Below are positions 1 to 9,981 of a stretch of DNA of 64,000 nt, piece after piece. The stretch is taken from assembly GCA_031761405.1 (NCBI GenBank), contig JASEVX010000011.1, positions 64,831,217 through 64,895,216 of the forward strand. Reading direction: 5' to 3'. The number at the start of each line of letters is the position of its first letter. Positions within the stretch are counted from its first letter, which is position 1. Below the pieces are notes generated by a model. It made no database searches, was not told the origin of the DNA, and was given only the letters and a program-made list of their open reading frames with translations. The position numbers were made by a program, and so were the translations under genes. The stretch comes from Serripes groenlandicus. Taxonomy: Eukaryota; Mollusca; Bivalvia; Cardiida; Cardiidae.

Positions 1-96
1 TGCTTCGTTTTGAGCAATTTCTTCTTTTGTAACTGTTTTCAAAAAGCCGTCTGCTGCAGAGGCGTCAGAAAGCGCCTATATGAGGGAAAGGGTTAA
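1..96 (-). mobile_element. Family 1 MITE, cut by window edge
   Basis: Only the hairpin and end A remain, ending GAGGGAAAGGGTTAA. The full form, seen best at 10432-10664 and 20728-20957, is: TTAA, CCCTTTCCC, end-specific spacer, CTGCAGCAGAC block, GAAAACATWGTG, hairpin AGAAATTGC/GCAATTTCT, AT-rich spacer, second CTGCAGCAGAC block inverted, GGGAAAGGG, TTAA. Confidence 0.85.
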
Positions 97-111
97 CTGA
101 TGAATTTATAC

Positions 112-341
112 CTTTCCTGTGTACAGACGCTTCCTGACGCCTCGGCAGCAGAAGTCTTGAAAGTATTCTTGTAAAAGGAGAAATTTGAATTAAATGAGCT
201 CTTTCCTCCGTTTGCCTCATTGTTTTCAACTCTATTCAATACCGGTAATTGTAATTTCATATATATAGGTAGTTTTATTAGTTCTGCCTTAATGTGTTCA
301 AAGGTCTTCTGCTGCAGATGCGTTGTAAGTGAAGAAAGAGT
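112..341 (+). mobile_element. Family 1 MITE, decayed
   Basis: Both end blocks are recognisable (GACGCTTCCTGACGCCTC and TCTTCTGCTGCAG), but the hairpin is degraded and no TTAA survives. Confidence 0.6.
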
Positions 342-390
342 TCTTTATCTTTTTTTTGGTTTTACCTGATGTGATGTTTTTTAAAAATTT

Positions 391-517
391 CCTCATACAG
401 ACGCTTTCTGATGCCTCTGCAGCAGACGACTTTTGAAATCCTTGTAGCAAAAGGCGAAATCACTCATAATGAGCAATTTCTACTTTTGCCACAATGATTT
501 CAACCCTATTCAATGTT
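391..517 (+). mobile_element. Family 1 MITE, end A plus hairpin only
   Basis: End A and hairpin (CTCATAATGAGCAATTTC) break off directly at the next copy, as if the B half was replaced. Confidence 0.7.
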
Positions 518-739
518 AGCCCTTTCCTTCATATAGACGCTTTCTGACGCTTCTGCAGCAGACGGCTTTTTGAAAACATAGTGACAAAAGAAGAAATTGC
601 ACAAAACGTGCAATTTCTCCTTTTGCCACAATGTTTTCTACTTTTAGTCATAGGTTATCCATTCAATTATGGAGATATTCTATGTTTTGACAAAACAAAG
701 TCGTCTGTTGCAGAATTGTTGTATGTGGGAAAGGGTTAA
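518..739 (+). mobile_element. Family 1 MITE, near complete, young type
   Basis: Complete copy with hairpin arms GCAC/GTGC. The left border is TTAG rather than TTAA. Confidence 0.85.
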
Positions 740-1011
740 TACTATCATTTATAAAGATTTTCTATATTTTGGACTTGATCATTTCAAAGTGGTCTATTGT
801 ATGTGGGAAAGTGTTGATCATCTCACTTTTATGCATCTGAGACAAGAACAGAAATATCTGGAAAATTATGAGTTTAATTCTGACACAAAAACCTTTTGAG
901 CAAAGGAGTAAATTAATTGTTTTTAACAATTTCTCCATTTTCCTCTAGGCTCTGATAATATTTCTCCAGCAATCTGCTTTGAAAACATTTGAAATTTTGC
1001 ATTAACCCTTG

Positions 1012-1222
1012 TTAACCCTTTTCCTATTGCACACATATTTTGATGTATCTGCAACTGAATGACTTTTGAAAACAATATGGCAAAATTTTGCCACATTGTT
1101 TTCAACTCTTTTCAATAAATGTCCTTAAACATATTGAGTTTTTCCATAGTTTGGCCAATTTTAATAGACTGATGTTTTCAAAGTTGTCTACTGCAAAAAT
1201 GTCATATGTGGGAAAGGGTTAA
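1012..1222 (+). mobile_element. Family 1 MITE, hairpin shortened
   Basis: TTAA at both borders. The GAAATTGC hairpin is deleted, leaving CAAAATTTTG in its place. Confidence 0.75.
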
Positions 1223-1228
1223 TACAGA

Positions 1229-1352
1229 GAAAACATTGCAGGAAAAGAGAAATTGCTCACTTTGACATATTGCTCCAATTTCCACAATATTCTATAGTTG
1301 CCTTTTGCTTCATAGACATGATCTAACTGTCTGTATTAAAGAAAGGGTTAAC
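1229..1352 (+). mobile_element. Family 1 MITE, decayed, adjoining a splice acceptor
   Basis: Hairpin remnant followed by an eroded right end GAAAGGGTTAAC that stops 23 bp before the first gene 1 exon in the window. Confidence 0.55.
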
Positions 1353-1375
1353 CAATCTAATTCTTAATGTTACAG

Positions 1376-1579
1376 CACAAGAATATCATTCCAAACTATT
1401 CCTGGACTGTTGCGGACTTGTTAGACAAGTGATGCGTGACCTCGTTGATGATTTTGGGTTCATGATTGGACCGTGGAACCAGGCATACATGTACGACACA
1501 TTACCCAACTCAATACGAGAAGAGGACATGAAGCCGGGAGATCTGGTGTTTGTATCAGCAACTTACTGCAACCCTAAAT
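1376..1579 (+). CDS. Gene 1, internal exon: NlpC/P60-like domain, cysteine half
   Basis: Internal exon of a split gene whose 5' part lies left of the window. It begins after TTACAG (two bases complete a codon from the previous exon) and ends before GTAAGT, leaving one base (phase 1). The reading frame gives QEYHSKLFLDCCGLVRQ, then GPWNQAYMYDTLP and MKPGDLVFVS. A DC-x-GLV box followed by a PGDLVF box is the signature of the NlpC/P60 papain-like fold; the first Cys (codon at 1408-1410) would be the nucleophile. NlpC/P60 proteins are mostly cell-wall peptidases in bacteria; eukaryotic relatives include peptidases and acyl-transferases, so the reaction here is open. No alternative frame is open across the exon. 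The fold call is good; the function and vertebrate name are not claimed. Confidence 0.85.
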
Positions 1580-1663
1580 GTAAGTGTTTTTTATTTTTCG
1601 GTATTATTTCATGAGGAATAATAGTTCTGGCACATAAATGTAGCTAATGTACAACGTATTTTG

Positions 1664-1752
1664 TCTGCAGCAGACAACTTTGAAAACATCTTGGTAAAAA
1701 CAGAGAAAATCTCTATAAATGAAGCTACAATTACTGAACAAAGTTGAAACAA
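1664..1752 (-). mobile_element. Family 1 fragment, end B, in gene 1 intron
   Basis: TCTGCAGCAGACAACTTTGA plus the AAAATCTCTATAAATGAA spacer; no termini. Confidence 0.65.
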
Positions 1753-1779
1753 TTGTGGAATAGTATATTGTTACACTGA

Positions 1780-2300
1780 TATCTTGTTTTAAAACAATAT
1801 GAAACAGTTTTTAGCTCTACTTTTCGAAGAATAGGGAGGGCTATTGCAGTCCTTTTTGCATTGGCATCGTCGTTACAGCTTTGTCTAAAGTTTTGTATGC
1901 AAGGCCTTTTCTCAAAAGTCACAGATGCTATTACTTTAAAACTGCACACACTTATTGAGCGACATCAAATGACCTTGCAGGACAAGTCCCATAACTCTAC
2001 ATCATATTTTGACTGAATATTTCCCATTTTAGGACTTTGGTATTATGATTTGGCTAAAGTTTTGCATGCAACACCCTTTCTCACAAACCACAAACTTATT
2101 GGATATCATCCCATGACCTTGCAGGACAAGTTCCATAACTCTACACAAGATTGTGAATGAATTATGCCCCTTTTTGGACGTAACAATTTTGATTAAAGTT
2201 TGGCATTCTAAGCATCTTCTCACAAACCACAAATGCCATTGCTTCACAAATTTATTGGATGTCATTACATAACCTTGCAGGCCAAGTCCAAAATTATCTG
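1780..2300 (+). repeat. Tandem repeat, ~150-bp units, three copies, in gene 1 intron
   Basis: CCTTGCAGGACAAGTC-type motifs recur at 1973, 2117 and 2271, each followed by CATAACTCTAC and preceded by TTTGCATGCAA/TCACAAACCACAAA. Units are diverged. Confidence 0.7.
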
Positions 2301-2450
2301 TCCAAACAAAACAATCAACCTGAGTACGGCCATATTTTATACTATCAAGCCACTATCTCATTTACCACTGTCTACTATAGTATCAAATGGCCGAATAGTT
2401 GATGATGCTGTCAGACAGCTCTTGTATTTTCTGTATGTTTTCTTCTAAAG

Positions 2451-2640
2451 CCAAAAAGCAGCCCCACAATATGACACATGTTGAAATATGGCTTGGTGAT
2501 GGTCCAAAAACAATTGGTGCTCGCTGGAATAATGGGAAGGTCCAGGTGTTTGACAGTTATCGGTTTGCAGCCAAGAGCTACTGCGACGAAACCTACCACT
2601 TCAAGTCTATAGATACTTGGTTGAAAGGAATTTGTCGAAG
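2451..2640 (+). CDS. Gene 1, internal exon: NlpC/P60-like domain, histidine half
   Basis: The exon starts after a pyrimidine-rich TTTTCTTCTAAAG acceptor. Its two leading bases complete the codon split at 1579 and give NPKSKKQPHNMTHVEIWLGDG. HVEIWLG is the NlpC/P60 histidine box (bacterial form HVGIYLG), with the candidate catalytic His at 2477-2479. The following TIGARWNNGKVQVFDSYRF and YHFKSIDTWLKGICR complete the globular part. The exon ends before GTCAGT with two bases of a codon (phase 2). Intron 1 is 871 bp and holds a Family 1 end fragment plus a ~150-bp tandem repeat. Phase agreement with both neighbouring exons makes the model strong. Confidence 0.85.
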
Positions 2641-2714
2641 GTCAGTATTGTGCAATCAGCGCAATGTATTTTGTCTGGTTTTTATACGACCGTTTCTTAA
2701 AAACGGTACGTATT

Positions 2715-2995
2715 ATGGTATGGTCATGTCCCTCCGTCCGTCTGTCCGAAATTTTGTATAAGGCTTTGTAGTGATGTGTCACAGATCAAGTTCATATTTC
2801 CTGGGATTTCGTCAATTTTTAAATGAGTTATGCCCCTTTTTGGACTTAGAATATTTGTTTTCCGCACTTTTTTTCTACATGCTTTGATGTATTGAGCTGA
2901 AATTATGTATATGGCTTTGTAATTAAGTGTCACAGATCAAGTTCACATTTCCTCGAATTCCGTCAATTTTTGAATGAGTTATGCCCCCCTTTTTT
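2715..2995 (+). repeat. Tandem repeat, two ~150-bp units after a GTCC microsatellite
   Basis: TCCGTCCGTCTGTCC precedes two units sharing GGCTTTGTA, TGTCACAGATCAAGTTCA and GAGTTATGCCCC. The layout resembles bivalve pearl elements. Confidence 0.65.
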
Positions 2996-3266
2996 TTTTT
3001 ATTGGGGCTTAAAGCTGTTTTCAACAATCATTCAGTCATATCACGGCAGCTAGTTCACCTGCTCATGTGTTTCCTAGCTTTCTCACACCAGTACTCCACA
3101 CAACATACTTTCAAAGCAACTAGCTGTCCGTTGGTGAAAGAGGAATGACGCTTGTCACAGTGAATTTTTGTGAGACGTCGGAAAGACTGTTGGCCTAGCT
3201 GGGATTCAAACTCACAACTCCTGGATTGACAGCTTGTGTAGCTACCGACTGAGCTACTGGGCTGGA
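2996..3266 (-). mobile_element. SINE B (tRNA-headed)
   Basis: Read on the minus strand it begins with a tRNA-like head containing GAGTTTGAATCCCAG (B box region) and ends TTGAAAACAGCTTTAAGCCCC. Two box-like stretches and a GAGCTACTGGGCTGG head end are clear. Confidence 0.75.
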
Positions 3267-3349
3267 ATAATAGCGATAGTTTTAACCATTTACCTGATTT
3301 GACTGTAAGAGTTGTCTGCTTTGAAAATATCTTAGGACAAAATTGAAAC

Positions 3350-3840
3350 ATCTGAAATATGGGAAGTAGAAGGTTGATATTGGCTTGAAAACATTGAGAG
3401 CAATAAGAGTTATTCCTCTTTATCCCACAATAGTTTCTTAAGTTGTCTGCTGAGAAGCCACCAAATGTGGTTTGTATGAAGGAAAACCAGAATACTATAG
3501 GAGACAGGAAAAGGGAGGGAATCCCAGGTAAAGGGAGGGAATCTCATCAAAAGTGTTCCTTGAGGGAGTAGACTAGAGTGTTTCGACCTTCTTGACTTCC
3601 CACACCATTTGACCTACAAGATATCTTTTGTTAAAAACCATTTTGTGAAAAGGAGAAGTTGCTCATAATGAATTTAGACAATGTGTGCTACTCTAACTTG
3701 ATAAATGTTTTTTAAATGCTTTTCCTCAAAGTTGCTTTAATCTGATAGGATAATACATTTTGATAAGAACATCATTCATTTGTTTGGTAGTAGGATCTTT
3801 TATGTCGCTTATTTCAGTATTTCAATCAAATCACAGTCTT
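3350..3840. other. No gene seen; sparse repeat traces
   Basis: Contains AAAGGGAGGGAATC twice near 3511 and 3530 and a degraded Family 1-like AGGAGAAGTTGCTCATAATG near 3650. No ORF or splice pattern supports a gene. Confidence 0.5.
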
Positions 3841-3843
3841 TAG

Positions 3844-3905
3844 CCTTTTCCCTCATATAGACGCTTTCCGACGCCTGCAGATTTGTTGTATGCAGGAAAG
3901 GGTTA
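3844..3905 (+). mobile_element. Family 1 minimal derivative (62 bp)
   Basis: End A (CCCTCATATAGACGCTTTCC) is joined at GCCTGCAG to end B (ATTTGTTGTATGCAGGAAAG) with all internal sequence missing. The junction lies in the CTGCAG shared by both ends. Confidence 0.75.
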
Positions 3906-4043
3906 ATTGACTTTACACACATTTTCTTGAAACTAATTTCTGAATCAGAAAAGGCTGGAGTGAAGGATTGAATGTCAACTTTTTTATAAAAGCATGTCAA
4001 ATTAAATATCTCACAAGAAAATCTTTCTGTTGATAAATATATC

Positions 4044-4252
4044 TTAACCCTTTCCAACATATAGACACTTTTTGACACCTCTGCAACAGATTACTTTTGA
4101 AAACATGCTGACAAAAGGAGAAATTGCTCACAACGTTTTAAACCTGTTTTAATGATAATACCTACATTTTGAGTGTTTTCTGTGTTTTTGCCTAGATAAT
4201 TTCAAAGTCGTCTGCTGCAGTTTAGTTGTATGTGGGAAAGGGTCCGGGTTAA
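4044..4252 (+). mobile_element. Family 1 MITE
   Basis: Left TTAA, second half of the hairpin lost. The right end carries an extra CCGGG before TTAA. Confidence 0.75.
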
Positions 4253-4477
4253 CCCATTTCCACATTCAACAAATATGCAGCAGACGACTTTGAAAACATC
4301 TCAACAATAACATGGAGAATCTCCCTAAATGAAGACATACTTATTGAATAGAGTCGAAAATATTGTGCCAAAAGGAGAAATTGCTTGTTTTGAGCAATTT
4401 CTTTTTTTGTCACAGTGTTTTCAAAAGTTGTCTGCTGCAGAGGCGTCAGGAAGCGTCTTTATGTGGGAAAGGGTTAA
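4249..4477 (-). mobile_element. Family 1 MITE, chained to previous copy
   Basis: Shares TTAA 4249-4252 with the copy on its left. Its right terminus is the first unit of the minisatellite that follows. Confidence 0.8.
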
Positions 4478-4680
4478 CTTCGATGTGGGAAAGGGTTAAC
4501 ATCGATGTGGGAAAGGGTTAACTTCGATGTGGGAAAGGGTTAACTTCGATGTGGGAAAGGTTTGACTTCGATGTGGGAAAGAGTTGACTTCGATGTGGGA
4601 AAGGGTTGACTTCGAGGTGGGAAAGGGTTGACTTCGATGTGGGAAAGGGTTGACTTTGATGTGGGAAAGGGTTGACTTTG
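4461..4680 (+). repeat. 22-bp minisatellite, 10 units, made from a Family 1 terminus
   Basis: Unit ATGTGGGAAAGGGTTAACTT plus CG, ten in a row. The first four units keep TTAA, the last six read TTGA. The open minus-strand frame through it is a by-product of the 22-bp period. Confidence 0.9.
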
Positions 4681-4739
4681 CTAGACTATCCTGGAAAGAT
4701 GCCATGTATAGGTTTTTAGTTGTTCTTGTCATAATTGGT

Positions 4740-5115
4740 GCAAATTTAAGTTTTTAGTGATTATTGTAATAGAGAATTTTGTTAATCAAGCATTGGATAT
4801 GTTTTTTAGTTGATCGCTAAAATATATCTATTTAAACGTCAAAATATCTGTGTAGGGTTTTTGAAATAACTTGCCCAAGGCAAATCTTATCAGGCATTCG
4901 ACAACTGCATTAAAAAGTCGCTGTTGAAAATAACTCTTTTTTGTAAATACATAAAACTCCTTGAAGCATTAAATGATTTAATTATTTAGTTCTTTAGCTT
5001 ACCTGATCACATAGTGCTCTATGTTAAGCTATTGCAATATCACACACCATCAGTCATCAATACATTCAAATCTTCTTTTAAACTTCTGTTGGTTTGCCAA
5101 TAATTTTGGCATCAA
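4740..5115. other. AT-rich unique sequence, no gene seen
   Basis: No repeat family of this window and no convincing exon. Confidence 0.4.
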
Positions 5116-5960
5116 TTTGACTTTGGTGACCCACTACCAAGATTGTTCAAATTATTGTGATCTGTTGTACAACATGGTCACCAAGAGTAACTTTAAGTTT
5201 TCATAATATGTATATTTTCAAAAAATCTCCTTGTCCAAAAGCACTGGCCTGATTTGTGGTTATTTGGCAACCTTTGCAGAGATTGTTCAAATTATTGTGA
5301 TCTGTTGTACAACATGGTCACCTGAGGAGGAGTGACTTTAAGTTTTCATTATATGTATATTTCAAAAAATCTCCTTGTCCAAAAGCACTGGCTTGATTTG
5401 TGGTTATTTGGCAACCTTTGCAGAGATTGTTCAAATTATTCCAATCCATTGAAATACATATAGCTGCCTTGTGGTGGGATTTTATTCCTTATATCACATG
5501 TTTATTGTAAATTCTTTAAAAATCTTACAATCCAAAAGTACTGGCCCAGTCTGAAAATGTTTCAGCACTTCAGCACAAATATCCATTGGGTGATCCTCTA
5601 TATTATGATTGTTCAAAATATTCTGATTCTTTCGAAACATTGCTACCAAGAGGTGGGGCTTGTGTTCCTTAAATATTACCTATATACAAATAAAAGTAAA
5701 ATAATTTCCCGTCACAAACTGCTGACCCGATTAGAATTTCTTTTTTTTTTAAATAACGGCTCAACCAATTGTCAAAATGTCAAAATGAATTCTCATTCTT
5801 ACAAAATTGTTCCAAATGTTCCAAATCAATGATCCAATTTCAAAATTGTTCAAACGGTTCCACATTGCTGCTCAAGACGGCTGCCAAGGCTAAAACGACA
5901 ACATCTCACCCTAAACCGCAGGCCCATCTTCAAAATAAATTCTCTTAAAATTTCCTTTAA
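5116..5960 (+). repeat. Diverged tandem repeat, ~165-bp units
   Basis: GATTGTTCAAATTATT recurs at ~5142, 5280 and 5424 with TTGTCCAAAAGCACTGGC; later units (to ~5960, resuming around 6000-6170) are more diverged but keep TCTCCTTCTGAACAA-type motifs. Confidence 0.7.
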
Positions 5961-6207
5961 TAGCTCTCTACCATAGTTATTCTGACTACATGTATTCTGT
6001 TCTCATTCACAAGAAAACACTGGGTTATGACAAAATACAAGCTGGCCACCAGAGCTTATAATAGAAAATAACTTAAAACATCATCTCCTTCTGAACAAAT
6101 GGCCGATTTGTAAATTAAAATGTCATCTCCTTCTTAACAACTGACTCATTTGAAAATTAAAATGACATCTCCCAAATAATTTCCGACTAAGCTTCCTTAG
6201 GTTCAGA

Positions 6208-6470
6208 CCCCCTCAGTGGTGTAGTGGTAGAGTGTCCGCTTCGGGTAAAGGAGGTTGTGGGTTCGATCCTTGACAGGGTCATACCAAAGACTTCAAGTAG
6301 TAGTATGGCTACCCTTCCTTGGCGCTCATGGTTGCAGGATTAGTATTACCACTGACTGGCTAGTGTCAGGATAAATGGATCAGTAAAGTTCTGGTAGCTT
6401 ATCCAGGAAATGCCATGACATAACTGAAAAATTGTTGAAAGCGGCGTTGAACATGAAATAATCAATCAAA
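6208..6470 (+). mobile_element. SINE A (tRNA-headed), full length
   Basis: Head with A-box-like TAGTGGTAGAGTG and B box GGTTCGATCC, body with GGCTACCCTTCCTTGGCGCT and GATAAATGGATCAGTAA, tail CTGAAAAATTGTTGAAAGCG then AATCAATCAA. It interrupts the tandem repeat around 6180/6471. Confidence 0.85.
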
Positions 6471-6585
6471 CTTACGGGTATGTTGCCTTCTATCAAAATT
6501 GTTCAAACTGTTATGCACTACTGCACATCCTGGATGGGCTGCTAAAGCTTAAAATAGAAAAACCTTGAAACATCATATTTTCCTA

Positions 6586-6788
6586 CCTTCCTTTCACTCA
6601 TACGACAATTATGCAGCAGACGACTTTGAACATATTTTGTCAAAAGATAGAAAATCTCTATAATTGAATGGATAGCCTTTGACTAAAAGTGGAAAACATT
6701 GTGTCAAAAGGAGAAATTGCTTGTTTTGAGCAATTTCTTCTTTTTGTCACTATGTTTTCAAGAAGCAGCTCTTCTGCAGATGCGTCAG
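6586..6788 (-). mobile_element. Family 1 MITE
   Basis: End B and hairpin good; end A shortened to GATGCGTCAGAT. Confidence 0.8.
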
Positions 6789-7016
6789 ATAACCTGTTCC
6801 CACATACGGCAAATCTGCAGCGGATGACTTTGAAAACATGGTGACAAAAACCTGAAACGTCTCTATAAAAGATAGCTTAATCGTTGAATTAAGTTGAAAA
6901 CATTGTGGTCAAAGGTGAAATTGATCATCATGAGCAATTTCACCTTTGGCCACAATGTTTTCAAAAGTCTTCTGCTGCTATTGCGTCAAAATGCATCTGC
7001 AGGTGGGAAAGGCTTA
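6789..7016 (-). mobile_element. Family 1 MITE, older variant
   Basis: Directly abuts the previous copy. Its hairpin is TTGATCATCATGAGCAA, flanked by GGTCAAAGGTGAAA/TTTCACCTTTGGCC, another compensated change. Ends CTTAA. Confidence 0.8.
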
Positions 7017-7167
7017 ATTAATCATATTTGATATTTCTCTATTGAACATTTAGTCAATTTGCCTATCAAAATGGCTGACAAGGGAGATAATTATTGCAAC
7101 TGTGGGAACTTTACATGTATTAATGCAGCCATAGTTGATCTCAGGTGACAGATACTGTATCATCATG

Positions 7168-7217
7168 GTCCTCTGCTGCAGAGGTGTCAGAAAGTCACTG
7201 TATGTGGGAAAGGGTAA
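7168..7217 (-). mobile_element. Family 1 fragment, end A
   Basis: CTCTGCTGCAGAGGTGTCAG followed by GTATGTGGGAAAGGG only. Confidence 0.7.
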
Positions 7218-7307
7218 GAAAATGGTATAGGGATTGGATAGGTCTACAACCCCTGAGAGAAAGTGGTAAATAAAAGTTAATAGCCCCATTATGTGAGTAG
7301 TTTAGGG

Positions 7308-7698
7308 GTAGAAATTGGCCACCACACCAATCAAAAATAAGTCTGTATAACCGGGACTCAAGGAAAGCCAACCAAGGCTTTTTTTTTTACCCTTTTCCCA
7401 CATGCAGAAGCAATTAATTACCTTTGCAGCAGACGACTTTCAAAAACATGGTGGCAAATGAAGAAATTGCTCATAATGAACAATTTCGCATTTTGTCACA
7501 ATTTGTTCAACTCTCTTCATTAAATCCACTTTAATATTTAAAGATTTTCCTTATTTTTACAATGTTTTCAAAGTCACCTGCTACAGATTTGTTTTATATG
7601 GGAAAGGGTTAAGGCGTAGAAATTGAAGGGCCGGGCTGTAACACCAATCAAAAATAAGTCTGTACAACCCATACTCCAGGAGAGCATTGATGGCTTTT
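7308..7698 (+). repeat. ~80-bp direct repeats flanking a Family 1 copy
   Basis: ACACCAATCAAAAATAAGTC TGTAYAAC with flanks occurs at ~7321 and ~7641; the unit GTAGAAATTG...GGCTTTTT appears on both sides of the MITE at 7389-7612. Confidence 0.8.
7389..7612 (+). mobile_element. Family 1 MITE between direct repeats
   Basis: Hairpin CTCATAATGAACAATTTC; right border GGGTTAA, left border TTTAC. Confidence 0.8.
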
Positions 7699-8494
7699 TA
7701 GTCCCCTACCGGCGTGCCGAAGGGGACTATTAGGTTTGCACTCCGTCCGTCAGTCAGTCCGTCCGTCAGTCCGTCAGTCAGTCAGTCCGGCAAATTTTTG
7801 TCCGGAGCATATCTCCAAAACTGTACTAGCTATGGCTATGAAATTCCATATGTGGATACATCTCATCAATGCGGAGTGCAGTGCATATGAACCATAACTC
7901 TTGCTTCCCTAATTTTTGAGTTATTTCCCTTTCTTTATTTTCATACTTGATTTTTGTCCGGAGCATATCTCCAAAACTGTACTAGCTATGGTTATGAAAT
8001 TTCACACATGGATGCATCTCATCAAGGGGGAGTGCAGTGGACATGAACCATAACTCTTGCTTGCCTAATTTTTGAGTTATTTCCCTTTCTTTATTTTCAT
8101 ACTTGATTTTTGTCCGGAGCATATCTCCATAACTATACTAGCTATGGCTATGAAATTTCACACATGAATACATCGTATCAAAGGGGAGTGCAGTGGACAT
8201 GAACCATAACTCTTGCTTGCCTAATTTTTGAGTTATTTCCCTTTCTTTATTTTCATACTTGATTTTTGTCCGGAGCATATCTCCATAACTATACTAGCTA
8301 TGGCTATGAAATTTCACACATGAATACATCGTATCAAGGGGGAGTGCAGTGCACATGAACCATAACTCTTGCTTCCCTAATTTTTGAGTTATTTCCCTTT
8401 CTTTATTTTCATACTTTATTGTCTTGATATACCTAAACATTGGGTTGCTATGACAACAGAAACAGACTCAAAAGTGCAAACCGGTAGGGGACTA
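7699..8494. mobile_element. 796-bp element with perfect 14-bp inverted termini and 156-bp tandem units
   Basis: Termini TAGTCCCCTACCGG and CCGGTAGGGGACTA are exact inverse complements. Inside are a GTCC/GTCA microsatellite (7741-7795) and four units of 156 bp, each opening TCCGGAGCATATCTCC (7801, 7957, 8113, 8269). No ORF of note. The microsatellite next to ~160-bp units is the pearl-element layout known from bivalves, but pearl elements are not usually described with such termini. Confidence 0.8.
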
Positions 8495-8530
8495 TGGTAT
8501 TGCTTGCAATCCTCCAGTTACTTGTTTTTT

Positions 8531-8754
8531 TACATTTTCCCACATGTAGATGCAATAAGTTACCTCTGCAGCAGACAGCTTTTGAAAACATTGTGTTAAC
8601 ATTTGCTAATTATGAAATTTTTTCCTTTTGCCACAATGTTTTCAACTCTATTTAACAACAAAACTTTCATATTTTTCTTTAAAGGTTAGCCATTTTTTAA
8701 CCAGATGGTTTCAAAGGTTACTGCTGCAGATCTGTTGTATGAGGGAAAGCAATA
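8531..8754 (+). mobile_element. Family 1 MITE, older
   Basis: Hairpin decayed to GCTAATTATGAAATTTTTTC; both end blocks present. Confidence 0.75.
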
Positions 8755-8835
8755 ACCCTTTCCCACATACAGACGCCTTCTGACGCCTCTGCAGCAGACA
8801 ACTTTTGAAAACATTGTGACATTTTGTGGCAGAGC
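8753..8835 (+). mobile_element. Family 1 fragment, end A, broken by Family 3
   Basis: Intact TAACCCTTTCCCACATACAG terminus and GAAAACATTGTGAC, then Family 3 sequence begins. Confidence 0.7.
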
Positions 8836-8960
8836 TCTAGATTAAAGGGGCATTTTGCATGTTCTAAAATCCTTATTTGAGCCTCTAACCCTATGTTGTG
8901 GCTACTCAAAAGAATCGTCTCAGTGACTTTCATTTTTAGATATTTTCCACAATTGTGACT
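8830..8960 (+). mobile_element. Family 3 palindromic element, half copy
   Basis: GAGCTCTAGAT, TTCTAAAATCCTTATTTGAG, ACCCTATGTTGTGG, ACTCAAAAGAATCGTCTCAG: the left arm and centre seen complete at 24197 and 26270. The second arm is lost. Confidence 0.6.
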
Positions 8961-8967
8961 AAAAGCT

Positions 8968-9143
8968 TTAAACACTTTCCCGCATACAGCAAATTTGTAG
9001 CAGACGACTTTGAAATTGTCTACTAAAAAATATTGTAAATCTCAAAAAGTTGTTTCGAGCAATTTCTCCTTTTATCACGATGTTTTCAAAAGTAGTCTGC
9101 TGCAGATGTGTAAAAATGCGTTTATATGTGGGAAACGGTTTAA
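8968..9143 (-). mobile_element. Family 1 MITE
   Basis: Middle shortened; CTTTCCCGCATACAGC at left, TATGTGGGAAACGGTTTAA at right. Confidence 0.75.
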
Positions 9144-9552
9144 GTCATCTGCTGCATATTTGTCCTATTATAGCCCTATTTGTTTGGGAGTACGTACCTT
9201 CAGGCAAGGATAAATTGAAAATTCGCCAATGGCCGGGCTTTTTAACATGACAAAATCTGTAGATCTGAATCTATACGAGTTAATGAAAGTGGTTTTCCCT
9301 CCAAAAAGTTTATGATCCATAATTTCAACGATTCATTTCAAATTCAGGCAATTTTATGCAAAAATAGTTTCAAATTTCACGCTTCTCTGCTTTCAGATGA
9401 AAAAAAAAGCCAGCTTGGCTTCTTTGCGTTGAATTGAGTGTTTAAAAATAGAAAATACATTAATAAAAACTGATCTTCTACGCCCCAGGGATTCCCATGG
9501 CCCACTGGGTAGATAGATACAAAATTGATCCCACTCATGTACAAAAGGGTCC

Positions 9553-9782
9553 TTAACCCTTTCCCTCATATGACAATTCTGCAGCAGACGACTATGAACA
9601 TATTTTGTCAAAACATAGAAAATCTCTATAATTGAATGGATAACCTATGACAAAAAGTGAAAAACATTGTGGCAAAAGGAGAAATTGCACATTTTGTGCA
9701 ATTTCTTCTTTTGTCACTATATTTTCAAAAAGCCGTCTGCTGCAGAGGCGTCAGAAAGCGTCTATATGAGGGAAAGGGTTAA
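9553..9782 (-). mobile_element. Family 1 MITE, full, young type
   Basis: TTAA on both sides, hairpin arms GCAC/GTGC. The 45-bp left flank (ATACAAAATTGATCCCACTC region) is repeated at 9939-9981. Confidence 0.9.
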
Positions 9783-9938
9783 GGCTGTCCCAGATACAGA
9801 CGCTTAAACAGACACCTCTGCAGCAGACGACTTTTGAAAACATTGCTCATAATAATGAGCAATTTCTCCAATTGCCACAATGTTTTCAACTGTATTCAAT
9901 AATTATTCTTACTTTTATTGAGATCTTCCACATTTTTG
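9783..9938 (+). mobile_element. Family 1 MITE, end B missing
   Basis: End A through the AT-rich spacer, stopping at the duplicated flank AGGTAGATACAAAATTG. Confidence 0.75.
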
Positions 9939-9981
9939 TAGGTAGATACAAAATTGATCCCCCTCGTGTACAAAAGGGTCC

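Noticed and set aside
4496..4732. Minus-strand frame of SHIKVNPFPHRS repeats
   Set aside because: Translation of the 22-bp terminus array.
6208..6290. tRNA-like A and B boxes here and at 18645, 32488, 48180, 52378, 56341
   Set aside because: Each is followed by the same SINE body and tail, and none folds as a complete tRNA gene ending.
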